A DNA stretch of 17,987 nucleotides from Anaerolineae bacterium (GCA_016926595.1 JAFGOG010000463.1:1-17987); one strand, 5' to 3'; shown: positions 7,581 to 14,926, counted from the stretch's first letter. Notes: generated by a model not told the origin, from the sequence alone. Numbers and translations: made by a program.

Positions 7581-8060
7581 CTAAGCCTGGGATGGTTGTT
7601 TGGGGTCCTTAAGAACAGCAAGGACCTCTTGGCTATGGTTCTGAACCTTCACATTTGGAAAGACTCGGATGATTGTGCCCACCTCGTCGATGATAAAGGT
7701 GGAACGTATGATGCCCATATATTCTTTGCCGTACATGCGTTTCTCGCCCCAGGCACCATACATCTCGGCTACCCGGTGATCGGGATCGCTGAGGAGAGCG
7801 AAAGGCAGACTGAACTTGGTTTTGAATTTGTCATGTGACTTGAGGTTGTCAGGGCTGATACCTAGTACGGCTGCACCCGCAGCGACGATCTCGGCATAGT
7901 CGTCGCGGAAGTTGCATGCCTCGGTCGTGCAGCCGGGAGTGTTGTCTTTGGGATAGAAGTAGAGCACAACTTTTCTGCCCTGATAGTCAGACAGGCTTAC
8001 CTCACGCCCGTCATCAGCCTGAAGCGTGAAATCTGGTGCAAATGTGTTTTCCTGCAGCAT
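7581..8060 (-). CDS. bcp: Thioredoxin-dependent peroxiredoxin, PrxQ/Bcp type
   Basis: 159 residues, the usual length of the family. Reduces hydrogen peroxide and organic hydroperoxides using thioredoxin; cytoplasmic, no signal. The active-site loop [16 protein letters not shown] shows the peroxidatic Cys44 and, five residues on, resolving Cys49, the defining spacing of the atypical two-cysteine PrxQ group. Further family marks are [11 protein letters not shown] near the start, [25 protein letters not shown], the active-site arginine in [10 protein letters not shown], and [17 protein letters not shown] (plus positions 8066-8071) lies 5 bases before the ATG, an excellent ribosome site. First gene of a two-gene unit with the YedY/MsrP-like oxidoreductase; together they suggest defence against oxidative damage (inference). 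Confidence 0.95.
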   Translation of the reverse strand: MLQENTFAPDFTLQADDGREVSLSDYQGRKVVLYFYPKDNTPGCTTEACNFRDDYAEIVAAGAAVLGISPDNLKSHDKFKTKFSLPFALLSDPDHRVAEMYGAWGEKRMYGKEYMGIIRSTFIIDEVGTIIRVFPNVKVQNHSQEVLAVLKDPKQPSQA

Positions 8061-8333
8061 GTCTTACCTCCGTGTATACTATTTGTGCAATGCGCTTTAT
8101 GGCTTCTCCAGTTTGACTCATCACCGGCTGCACCGGGGCTACCAAAAAACTGTGACGGGGTCGACATAATAACCCTGAGTGCTGAAGCGAATAAGTTATT
8201 GGTCATAATTTCCTCGCAGTGAATCCTAGCCATGATACCACCGAGCCCGGGCCGGGTCTGTAATCAAGGTACCGTTATTAGCAAGAATTGGTTATGGAGC
8301 TGAGCAGTTCAGTGTATGTAGCGGCAGGTCCAA

Positions 8334-8404
8334 TTCGCATAGCCATATGATGTACGCCTGCAACGCGCGTTATGTTGCTAGAATCGTGCTTTATGCTATG
8401 CGAA
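8334..8404 (+). repeat. 71-bp element A with 10-bp inverted ends
   Basis: TTCGCATAGC (8334-8343) and its perfect complement GCTATGCGAA (8395-8404) enclose 51 bases. An element with the same ends and exactly the same 51-base interval lies at 10737-10807 in the opposite orientation. Orientation is set by the flanking bases: the match extends to TTCGCATAGCCA on one side and CTTCGCATAGCAT on the other when B is reverse-complemented. The interior carries a central palindrome AACGCGCGTT (8362-8371 region) and a -10-like TAGAAT (8379-8384). Confidence 0.85.
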
Positions 8405-8578
8405 GCACTGTGGGGGATGTGGATGGTATTTGGCAAGCTGCGAAGGTGAACACTGGTTGGCTACCAAAGCGCAGCTGAGCAGTACATCGACATCGACGCG
8501 CCTTGGTTTGCATTGTGACCAGGGGGTAGGGTGAAAGGGAGCAAGCCCAACTGGGCTGCATTTAGCTTACTGGGTAGT

Positions 8579-8608
8579 TGATTAGCACAATGTTGATTGT
8601 GCTAATCA
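8579..8608. repeat. Perfect 12-bp inverted repeat
   Basis: TGATTAGCACAA (8579-8590) pairs perfectly with TTGTGCTAATCA (8597-8608) around a 6-base loop. The outer halves TTAGCAC and GTGCTAA equal those of the HrcA operator CIRCE, but they are 10 rather than 13 bases apart and no heat-shock gene follows. It could be an operator for another repressor or a stable RNA hairpin. Confidence 0.7.
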
Positions 8609-8628
8609 TATACCGTTATCGTGCTACC

Positions 8629-8665
8629 ACCAGTGTGGCACACCCCTCCCTGCCACGCTGGTTTT
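8629..8665 (+). terminator. Terminator-like hairpin
   Basis: ACCAGTGTGGCA (8629-8640) and TGCCACGCTGGT (8651-8662) form a 12-bp stem with one G-T pair and a pyrimidine-rich 10-base loop, followed by TTT on the plus strand (8662-8665 reads TTTT). It would end a plus-strand transcript from the gene-poor region. The T tract is short, and on the minus strand none follows. Confidence 0.5.
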
Positions 8666-8804
8666 CAGAACCTCTGCCAACCGTTCCAAGATGGCAGCAG
8701 CAACGGGGAGCTGACACACACCCGGCCGGCGGTTGGTGCGCACAATCGCGTAGCGCGCCGAGTGTAGTAGTACTTCGAACCGATAGCTAGTTATGTCCAG
8801 TTGA

Positions 8805-9497
8805 TCATAGCCACTGGCCGTGGCGCGAGTCCCCGGTGAAAAGCGCTATTACCGCCCCTGCACTGGCCAACATCGCCAGTCCGAGAAAGCAAGCAGCGCA
8901 CCCCCACCCCACTGCCGGTGGGGCGCCATATGTCGCATTGATGGCTGGCTTGACGATCAACATCTGCCAGGCAGCCAAAGCGCCCGCTAAAATGGCCAAC
9001 CCGCAGCACGCCAGACCAGTCAGCCGGATTGGCAATCGCCCCAGGAGCCAGAATCCGCCCAACGCCAGCCAACAAAACCCCAGGGCAATCGGTTGCAAAC
9101 GGAACTCGGCTGTCATCAGGCTGCCCGGCGACCAGGCGGGTGGTAATAGCTGAAAGCTCATCACGGCGGAAGCTGAGAGAACACCCACACGCAGCAGCCA
9201 GGGAAAACCCAACGATCTATTACCCACCAACAGAGCGACAGTGAGCGACACTGCAACAGGCGGCAGGTAAAAGAACTGCCTTACTACTTGCAACGACCCA
9301 TCCAAAACACCAGGCAGGAACTTGACAAACTCACCCATATCGGATCCGGTCAAGGTCAGCGCTGCCGTTTTATGAGCGATCCACGGACCGTAGTAACCGA
9401 CAATGACAAGCACCCAGCCAAGAGGCAGCAACAATTGGGCTAGCCTCAATACAGGGTTACGAGCTCGATTGCCTGCCAACCTCGATACCGCGCTCAC
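8805..9497 (-). CDS. Six-segment integral membrane protein of unknown function, coupled to the AAA+ ATPase
   Basis: 230 residues from the GTG at 9497, whose GTGA overlaps the ATPase stop codon, a classic coupled start. An upstream in-frame ATG at 9575 would overlap the ATPase gene by 82 bases and add a basic, low-complexity N-terminus, so it is unlikely. About six hydrophobic segments are visible (roughly residues 18-38, 79-95, 99-118, 134-153, 158-179, 194-219). The first loop carries a distinctive polar stretch GYYGPWIAHKTAALTLTGSD and EFVKFLPGV that looks conserved-family-like. No catalytic motif is recognised. Its coupling to a BchI/ChlI-like ATPase suggests that the two products work together at the membrane; that is inference from arrangement only. 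Confidence 0.82.
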   Translation of the reverse strand: MSAVSRLAGNRARNPVLRLAQLLLPLGWVLVIVGYYGPWIAHKTAALTLTGSDMGEFVKFLPGVLDGSLQVVRQFFYLPPVAVSLTVALLVGNRSLGFPWLLRVGVLSASAVMSFQLLPPAWSPGSLMTAEFRLQPIALGFCWLALGGFWLLGRLPIRLTGLACCGLAILAGALAAWQMLIVKPAINATYGAPPAVGWGCAACFLGLAMLASAGAVIALFTGDSRHGQWL

Positions 9498-10648
9498 TTG
9501 TCGCTCACTTTTGTCTTTACCAGGTTGTGCCAAACAGCTCTGATTTCCTGCTCTTCTTTTCCAGCTACGTCGCAATACTTGTGGATGAACTCACTGCGGC
9601 GTTGGCGAAGGGCCATAGGCGCAACGGCAGCCACGTCGTCAGGCGTGGCTGATTGCCGCCCATCGGCCGCAGCATATGCTCGGGCTGCTTCCAAGGCAGT
9701 GATCTCTGCCCGATGACTTGGGATCTCGAGTTCTTGCACCAACCGCAAACCGAGGCGCTCCGCCTCGGGTAACAAATCCACTTTGGGCAACAGTTCACGA
9801 GCCTTGGTAATTTCCTGGCCAAAGGTGATGGTGTCTGCCAGAAATGCCGCAAGCAGCCGATGAGGATTCTCACGAAATGCTCGTACGCGACGGTAGATCT
9901 CGAGCCGCTCGTTCAGGTCGTAGAGCCCACCGACAATTATTCGCAAACCAAAGCGATCCTGGATCTGTGGTCGCAACTGCCCTTCCTCAGGGTTCATCGA
10001 TCCGACCAGGATCAGCTCGGCGGGATAGGTGGCGACGAGAGGGCCACGGCGCACAGTCACACGCCCTTGTGCCGCAGCGTCGAGGATAGCATCCGCTATT
10101 ACATCGTCTAGAAGATTGACCTCATCGATGTACAGCAGGTCCCGGTGAGCGTGAGCCAGGATACCGCGCTCAAGACGGAGTCTTTGCTGCTCCACAGCCA
10201 ACCGCTCGTTAACACCACCGATCACGTCTTCGAGACGGGCATGGAGCGGCAATTCCACAAGGCGCATCCGATCGAGACCGGTCAGCTCCTCGCCACGGGC
10301 CAGCTTGGCAGCGCAGCTCGGGCAGATGGCCTCTACACCCCATGCCTCAACAGCTTCAGCTTCACAGCCGTAAGGACAAAGGCTACGCCGCACAGGCGGC
10401 ATGAGATCGACGAGGCCACGAACGGCCGTTGTTTTGCCAGTCCCGCGTGGGCCGATCAGCAAGACGCCACCCACTGCTGGATTAATGACGTTTAGAACCA
10501 ATGCAGTCTTCATTTCCGCCTGACCGACAATGGCCAGAAATGGAAAAGCCACAACCTGCCCACTCACTACTTCTGGCGGAGTTGTTTCCCTAAGCAGTGC
10601 AGCTGCTGTCCGTTGCTCGAGAATTTCCAAGAGAAGAGACTTGGTCAT
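9494..10648 (-). CDS. BchI/ChlI-like AAA+ ATPase (magnesium-chelatase subunit I family)
   Basis: 384 residues, cytoplasmic. Motifs in order: FLAIVGQAEMKTAL (37-50), Walker A GPRGTGKT (66-73), a four-cysteine insert C91-x3-C95 ... C109-x2-C112 (possible zinc site), ELPLHARLEDVIGG (132-145), Walker B LLYIDEVNLL (171-180), sensor-1 GSMNPEEG (216-223) and the arginine-finger segment RPQIQDRFGL (226-235). This is the I-subunit fold that in photosynthetic organisms drives magnesium insertion with ChlD and ChlH. No D or H subunit, cobaltochelatase or other tetrapyrrole gene is in the window, so a chelatase role is unproven; many non-photosynthetic bacteria carry related ATPases. The only linked gene is a membrane protein coupled by a GTGA overlap. 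The ribosome site is weak (GGGGAAT). The upstream 160-base gap holds the 71-bp element B. Confidence 0.88.
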   Translation of the reverse strand: MTKSLLLEILEQRTAAALLRETTPPEVVSGQVVAFPFLAIVGQAEMKTALVLNVINPAVGGVLLIGPRGTGKTTAVRGLVDLMPPVRRSLCPYGCEAEAVEAWGVEAICPSCAAKLARGEELTGLDRMRLVELPLHARLEDVIGGVNERLAVEQQRLRLERGILAHAHRDLLYIDEVNLLDDVIADAILDAAAQGRVTVRRGPLVATYPAELILVGSMNPEEGQLRPQIQDRFGLRIIVGGLYDLNERLEIYRRVRAFRENPHRLLAAFLADTITFGQEITKARELLPKVDLLPEAERLGLRLVQELEIPSHRAEITALEAARAYAAADGRQSATPDDVAAVAPMALRQRRSEFIHKYCDVAGKEEQEIRAVWHNLVKTKVSDK

Positions 10649-10736
10649 TTTTACATTCCCCTACTCTGCCTACACAACCTACCCTATTACCCCACCAACG
10701 TATCAGCTCGCATGAATGAGTCGAGGGGCGCCAGCC

Positions 10737-10807
10737 TTCGCATAGCATTACCTCATAATAGAAACAAAATCCCGGGTGAAGCATGTCCGTGCCATTGGCT
10801 ATGCGAA
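10737..10807 (-). repeat. 71-bp element B with 10-bp inverted ends
   Basis: TTCGCATAGC (10737-10746) and GCTATGCGAA (10798-10807) enclose 51 bases, the same geometry as element A at 8334-8404 but reversed. It starts one base after the stop codon of the glycosyltransferase gene and ends 88 bases before the ATPase start, so it can serve as a 3' element of the polysaccharide operon, an upstream element of the ATPase gene, or both. A -10-like TATTAT (minus strand, 10755-10760) lies inside it, near the position of TAGAAT in element A. Confidence 0.85.
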
Positions 10808-10808
10808 C

Positions 10809-11951
10809 TCAGGAATTGTTGAAAGACTGGTAGATCCTGTACAATTGCTGGGCTCCTTTTTCCCAGGTGAACCCGTGTGCCTGCTGCTGACCTGCCACAG
10901 TCAATCGTTCCCTAAGAACTGGCTCGCGCAAGAGCGTGCTAATGGCATGAGCCAAAGCCGCTGGATCGCCAGTCGGCACCAATAGCCCAGCATCGTCGAC
11001 GGCCTCAGGGATCGAGGAGTTGTCGGCGGCCACAACTGGCGTTCCACAAGCCATGGCTTCCAGCACCGGCAGGCCAAAACCCTCATACCAAGTCGGAAAG
11101 GCGAAAACGAGCGCCAGGGTGTAAAGCGCCGGCAAATCCGCATCCTGCACAAACCCGACCAGGCGCACCCGCTCATCTAATCCCAAACGGGCTATTGTCG
11201 CCGGGACATCTTCCGCCATCCAGCCTTCTTCGCCAGCAATGACTAGGTGCAGGTGCTTGGCGGTATCCTGACTATGCGCAAGTAACGTCGCAAAGGCCTC
11301 AATCAGTCCAGCAAAATTCTTCCGGGGCTGAAGTGTCCCGAGGCCAAGAATAAACTGGTCTGGCAGCCTGTAGCAGGCGCGCACCCGATCCAAGACCTCT
11401 GTCTCACAAACAGGCCTGAAACGTGTCTCAACCCCCGGGTATAACACCGTAACCCGCTCTGGCGCGGCGCCGAGCAATTCGATCAGGTCGCGCCGTGTGC
11501 TCTCCGAGTCGGCCAGAATCCGCCTGGCGCGCCGCACCGCACGCGGGACCGCCTGCTCTAGGTAGCTGCAAAAGGCGGGCACATAGCATTGTGGCACCCG
11601 CATGAAGGACAAATCGTGCACCGTCAGGATCGCCGGGGTACGACCCAGAGGTGGCAATACGAAATCTGGCGAGTGGAAAAGGTCCAACGGCCCAGTGACT
11701 GCCTGAATAGGTACTGGCAATCGCAGCCTCTGCCACAGCAGATTGAGCCAGCGATCAGACAAGGGGATCGACCTGATCCGGAAATTGTCAGGCCACGATC
11801 CCAATCCGTCATCACCATGACCGCCGGCAACGAACAACGTATATTGGCGTTCGACGTCTATCTCGGCCAACGCACGAACCAGGTTCCGCGCATAGCGGCC
11901 AATCCCGCCGCGCTGGCGTACGGCGGCCGTATAATCGATTGCGATCCGCAT
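10809..11951 (-). CDS. Glycosyltransferase family 4
   Basis: 380 residues from the ATG at 11951 (AGGTGA upstream). Cytoplasmic, GT-B fold, retaining; transfers a nucleotide-activated sugar to a growing glycan. N-terminal acceptor domain: MRIAIDYTAAVRQRGGIGRY with the typical glycine-rich GGIGRYARN (15-23), and LTVHDLSF (109-116). C-terminal donor domain (Glycos_transf_1): LGTLQPRKN (204-212), where R210 and K211 bind the donor diphosphate, VIAGEEGW, and the E-x7-E pair E290/E298 in YEGFGLPVLEAMACGTPVVA. The frame stays open upstream to 12236, but that part overlaps the GtrA gene and lacks family similarity. Last gene of the polysaccharide operon, 32 bases after the GtrA gene. Donor and acceptor are unknown; mannosyl- or hexosyltransferases are the nearest relatives by motif. 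Confidence 0.93.
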   Translation of the reverse strand: MRIAIDYTAAVRQRGGIGRYARNLVRALAEIDVERQYTLFVAGGHGDDGLGSWPDNFRIRSIPLSDRWLNLLWQRLRLPVPIQAVTGPLDLFHSPDFVLPPLGRTPAILTVHDLSFMRVPQCYVPAFCSYLEQAVPRAVRRARRILADSESTRRDLIELLGAAPERVTVLYPGVETRFRPVCETEVLDRVRACYRLPDQFILGLGTLQPRKNFAGLIEAFATLLAHSQDTAKHLHLVIAGEEGWMAEDVPATIARLGLDERVRLVGFVQDADLPALYTLALVFAFPTWYEGFGLPVLEAMACGTPVVAADNSSIPEAVDDAGLLVPTGDPAALAHAISTLLREPVLRERLTVAGQQQAHGFTWEKGAQQLYRIYQSFNNS

Positions 11952-11983
11952 CCTACGCGTCACCTGATTCTCCGAGGCCTGGC

Positions 11984-12553
11984 TCACTTGATACCCTTGT
12001 AAGTCCAAATCCGGTTCACACCGAAATTCCAGAAAAGGACAACGCCAATAGCAAAGGCCTTGGCCAGGTTCATACTCAGCCGCACACTGAAAAAGTTCTG
12101 AAACACATAGCGATCCATCACCACGAGCAGCGCGGTGTTGATGCCCAAGCCCAGCACGTTGACAACGGCATAGCGCGCCAACTGGCCGCCGATAGGCCTT
12201 TCCCGTGACTCGGGAAAGGTCCACAACCGATTCCACGTGAAATTACTCACTACAGCAGCCGAAAAGGAAATGGTATTTGCGGCAATCGATTGAACCTGAT
12301 GCGGATTCAGCGGTCCACCCAGCCCCACCCCAAGACCTACCCGCTCAAAGATCAGCTTCATTATGTTAAGAATAGTAAAGTCAACGACCCCGCCGATAAT
12401 CCCGACAATGGCAAACTTGACGAACCGCTCCAACTCCTTGGGGTTGTCGACAAGTTTTTCCCAAACACCTCCCACCAATGGGAGACGCGCCAGCCAAGCG
12501 GAAATACGCCTCAAGCGGGGGTGGGTCTCAATCGCCGCGAATAGGCGGATCAC
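11984..12553 (-). CDS. GtrA-family membrane protein
   Basis: 189 residues with a soluble basic N-terminus (about 45 residues) and four hydrophobic segments of the GtrA domain (PF04138): FVKFAIVGIIGGVVDFTILN (44-63), SIAANTISFSAAVVSNFTWN, RYAVVNVLGLGINTALLVVM and AFAIGVVLFWNFGVNRIWTY near the C-terminus. The phrases VSNFTWNRLWTF and WNFGVNRIWTY are typical. The family is thought to move or flip lipid-linked sugars across the membrane during cell-surface glycan synthesis; direct proof is limited to few members. The ATG overlaps the stop of the ligase-like gene (ATGA), so translation is coupled. Confidence 0.9.
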   Translation of the reverse strand: MIRLFAAIETHPRLRRISAWLARLPLVGGVWEKLVDNPKELERFVKFAIVGIIGGVVDFTILNIMKLIFERVGLGVGLGGPLNPHQVQSIAANTISFSAAVVSNFTWNRLWTFPESRERPIGGQLARYAVVNVLGLGINTALLVVMDRYVFQNFFSVRLSMNLAKAFAIGVVLFWNFGVNRIWTYKGIK

Positions 12554-13977
12554 TGTGGTTGAGCCTCCTGGTTACTTCCAACACTCGCAACCAATCCCAA
12601 CAGGACTGCTAACTGCAAGTACATGCCATGCACGTAAAGGTTGTCGACAAAGCTGTGAACGCCGAGATGGATCATGACCCCGAGGACGCCCAGGGCCACG
12701 CCCAGCCCCCAGCCGGATCCACGGCGGACGGCGCGCCAGGCGTGAAACAATGCCGCGCCCCACAGCAAAAGATACGCCCCCAGGCCAAGAATGCCCGCTT
12801 CTGCAGCGACATTCAGGTAGTAATTGTGGGCATGCCCCAAAGGTAAGGGCCATTGCGGCAGCGCATAGCGCGGATAGACAGGCTCATAGTTGCCGATGCC
12901 TACACCCAGCCAGGGATGATCGGTCCACATCTGCCAGGCCGCCTGCCAGTGCGCCACCCGCTCAAGAACAGCAAAGTTGGCGTCGGTGATCTCGGCGCCG
13001 CGCACGTCCAACACTCCGAGGTAAGGGACGAAATCGCTAAAACGCTGAACCAACGCAGGCGGTACGCGCGCCAGGCCGCCAGCCAGCAGGGCATAGGCCA
13101 CAAGGGCCGCAAGGATGGCGCTCAGCACCGCCCCTCGCCCACTCTTTACCACTAATGCAACCGCCATGCCCGCCACAGCAGCGCCAAAGCCCAACCACGC
13201 CCCGCGCGACCACGACATGACGAGGGCCGCCAGCATCAGGACAGCAGAGATGCCGGCCACGACCAGCGCAACCCACCGCCAACTGCGCAACCAGCGCCCA
13301 AGGCCGAGCCCCGCTACAATAACCATTCCCAAGGCTAGCGGCAGGGTCAGCCCCAGGTATCCTCCGTAAGGGTTGGGCTGTTCAAACGTGCCGTATGCGC
13401 GCATAAAGCGATCAAAGAGGACAAACCCCTCAGGGCCTACGCGAAACAGGAATTGGTAAATCCCATGCAACGCAGCCAATGCCCCAGTGACCACAACTGC
13501 TATGGCCAGAACCCGAGCCCACCTGCCGTTCACTCCCCAAGCCACCAACAGGTACAAGAGAAGGACTTCAAACCACTTGATGAGCTCCTTAATACTGTGC
13601 TGGAGCGACCAGGTCACCAAAAGCGACAGGAGCAGAACTCCAATAAAGATGGTGAGCGGCCAGAGCAATGCAGGCCGGGGAGCGCGGCGCAGCACACCCT
13701 CCCGCCGGAGCGCCAGGCGCATCAACCAGGCGGCAGCCACCAACACAACCAGAGCCTCGGTCAGGCCAACGTTCATCACCCCCAGACGCACCTGGCGGAT
13801 GGCGCCAAAGGGAACCGCCACGACCACAAAAACCAGACCAAGCCGCGGCTCTACCAGAGTGACGAGCAGAACCACGCCGCCTAGAACAAGCAGCACCGTC
13901 CAAGTGAGCGGCAGCAGGGCGATGGCCAGGGCCAGTCCTACGGCTACAAACAAGCCCAGGACCAGATCCCAACCCAC
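12550..13977 (-). CDS. O-antigen ligase/polymerase-like membrane protein (WaaL/Wzy, PF04932)
   Basis: 475 residues from GTG at 13977, two bases past the UXS stop. An upstream ATG at 14136 would overlap the UXS gene by 158 bases and adds a non-hydrophobic stretch, so I reject it; the ribosome site before the GTG is weak, consistent with re-initiation. About eleven to twelve hydrophobic segments. Family motifs (numbering from the GTG): GTFEQPNPYGGYL at 196-208, SWSRGAW at 255-261, a large outward loop with DHPWLGVGIGNYEPVYPRY, the essential-type HAHNYYL at 382-388 and HSFVDN at 441-446. Relatives join or polymerise lipid-linked glycans outside the inner membrane. It is a diverged paralogue of the C-terminal half of the 1004-residue protein in the same operon. 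Confidence 0.88.
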   Translation of the reverse strand: MGWDLVLGLFVAVGLALAIALLPLTWTVLLVLGGVVLLVTLVEPRLGLVFVVVAVPFGAIRQVRLGVMNVGLTEALVVLVAAAWLMRLALRREGVLRRAPRPALLWPLTIFIGVLLLSLLVTWSLQHSIKELIKWFEVLLLYLLVAWGVNGRWARVLAIAVVVTGALAALHGIYQFLFRVGPEGFVLFDRFMRAYGTFEQPNPYGGYLGLTLPLALGMVIVAGLGLGRWLRSWRWVALVVAGISAVLMLAALVMSWSRGAWLGFGAAVAGMAVALVVKSGRGAVLSAILAALVAYALLAGGLARVPPALVQRFSDFVPYLGVLDVRGAEITDANFAVLERVAHWQAAWQMWTDHPWLGVGIGNYEPVYPRYALPQWPLPLGHAHNYYLNVAAEAGILGLGAYLLLWGAALFHAWRAVRRGSGWGLGVALGVLGVMIHLGVHSFVDNLYVHGMYLQLAVLLGLVASVGSNQEAQPQ

Positions 13978-13978
13978 T

Positions 13979-14926
13979 TTATCTACGCAGGCGATTGCGG
14001 AACCAATCAACGGTCTTGGCCAATCCTTCTTCCAGAGATACCACCGGCTCCCAGCCCAATAGCTGGCGAGCTCTGCTGATATCGGGCTGACGGACCATGG
14101 GGTCGTCTTTTGTCCGCTCGTCCTTTGGATGGACAAACACGATCTCGGAGGTGGAGCCTGTCACTTTTAGCACTGTGCGGGCGAATTCCAGGACTGTCAT
14201 CTCATGCGGATTGCCCAGGTTCACCGGATAGGCTTCATCCGACATCAGCAACCGGGCAATACCCTCCACCATATCCGACACGTAGCAGAAACTACGCGTT
14301 CGCCTGCCGTCATCGTAGACCGTCAACGGCTCGCCCAACAGCGCCTGCCGAATAAAGTTCGGCACTACCCGCCCATCGTCCAGCCGCATTCGTGGACCAA
14401 AACAATTAAAGATCCTGGCGATGCGCGTTTCAAGACCATGATGGCGATGGTACGCCATCGTCAATGCCTCAGCAAAGCGCTTTGATTCGTCATATACACC
14501 CCGGGGACCCACCGGGTTGACGTTGCCCCAATAGTCCTCGGGCTGCGGATGGACCAAAGGGTCGCCATACACCTCCGAGGTCGAAGCCAGCAGGAAACGT
14601 GCGCTCTTGGCCTTGGCCAAACCCAAAGCCTTGTGCGTGCCCAGCGCCCCCACCTTCAGGGTCTGGATCGGATAGTTCAGGTAATCGACCGGGCTGGGCA
14701 GCGAAGCCAGGTGCAGCACCGCGTCGAGCGGGCCGGCGGTGTAGATATAGTCGGTAACATTGTGCTTCACAAAATGGAATCGCTCGTGCCCCGCCAAGTG
14801 GGTGATATTGTCGGTGGAGCCGGTGCTCAGGTTATCCATCGCGATCACCTCGTGCCCTCGATCGAGCAGATAATCGCACAGATGTGAGCCAATAAACCCG
14901 GCTCCGCCGGTGATCAGGATCCGCAT
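13979..14926 (-). CDS. UDP-glucuronate decarboxylase (UDP-xylose synthase) or close NAD-dependent epimerase relative
   Basis: 315 residues, extended short-chain dehydrogenase, cytoplasmic. NAD-binding GGAGFIG at 7-13 with D31-N32 after strand 2; TSEVYGDP at 116-123; catalytic Y145 and K149 in YDESKR; S/T115-117 as the catalytic hydroxyls. The phrases [18 protein letters not shown] (126-143), [11 protein letters not shown] and [14 protein letters not shown] are characteristic of bacterial UXS, which converts UDP-glucuronate to UDP-xylose. A related epimerase specificity remains possible. The ribosome site AGGAGG (14938-14943) overlaps the stop codon of the fusion gene, 11 bases before the ATG, so the genes are coupled. 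The product would feed the glycan made by the neighbouring transferase and ligases. Confidence 0.88.
   Translation of the reverse strand: MRILITGGAGFIGSHLCDYLLDRGHEVIAMDNLSTGSTDNITHLAGHERFHFVKHNVTDYIYTAGPLDAVLHLASLPSPVDYLNYPIQTLKVGALGTHKALGLAKAKSARFLLASTSEVYGDPLVHPQPEDYWGNVNPVGPRGVYDESKRFAEALTMAYHRHHGLETRIARIFNCFGPRMRLDDGRVVPNFIRQALLGEPLTVYDDGRRTRSFCYVSDMVEGIARLLMSDEAYPVNLGNPHEMTVLEFARTVLKVTGSTSEIVFVHPKDERTKDDPMVRQPDISRARQLLGWEPVVSLEEGLAKTVDWFRNRLRR

Larger units (their letters stand above)
8061..8804. other. 744-base gene-poor region with several inverted repeats
   Basis: No convincing gene lies between the peroxiredoxin start and the membrane-protein stop. Short open frames on both strands lack ribosome sites and protein-like composition. 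The stretch contains the ribosome site of the peroxiredoxin gene (8066-8071), the 71-bp inverted-ended element at 8334-8404, a perfect 12-bp inverted repeat at 8579-8608, and a terminator-like hairpin at 8629-8665. A T-loop-like string near 8774-8784 does not fold into a tRNA. A plus-strand frame ending at 8518 reads like a fragment of a class I aminoacyl-tRNA synthetase (see findings). Confidence 0.7.

Noticed and set aside
7997..8233. 78-codon minus-strand frame overlapping the start of the peroxiredoxin gene
   Set aside because: It overlaps the peroxiredoxin coding start and its ribosome site, and has no ribosome site of its own.
8334..8404. Integron attC or XerCD dif site for the 71-bp elements
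   Set aside because: No RYYYAAC/GTTRRRY boxes at the ends and no integrase gene; dif has 11-bp arms around a 6-bp centre, not 10-bp arms around 51 bases.
8579..8608. HrcA/CIRCE operator
   Set aside because: Half-sites match only in the outer seven bases, the spacing is three bases too short, and no chaperone gene follows.
8578..8790. 70-codon plus-strand frame in the gene-poor region
   Set aside because: It crosses two strong inverted repeats, has no ribosome site and no protein-like pattern.
8774..8790. T-loop-like GGTTCGAA on the minus strand
   Set aside because: The flanking bases do not form a T-arm stem and no acceptor or anticodon arm is found, so it is not a tRNA.
9494..10648. Assignment as a bacteriochlorophyll biosynthesis gene (bchI)
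   Set aside because: No other tetrapyrrole or photosynthesis gene is in the window; only family membership can be supported.
8334..10807. Conventional insertion sequence or composite transposon bounded by the 71-bp elements
   Set aside because: No transposase lies between them and no target-site duplication is visible next to the outer ends; a non-autonomous element cannot be excluded.
13487..14062. Plus-strand frames of 140-190 codons inside the ligase-like gene
   Set aside because: They are antisense to a gene with clear O-antigen-ligase motifs, and their composition (Ser/Thr/Arg/Pro-rich) is that of a shadow frame.
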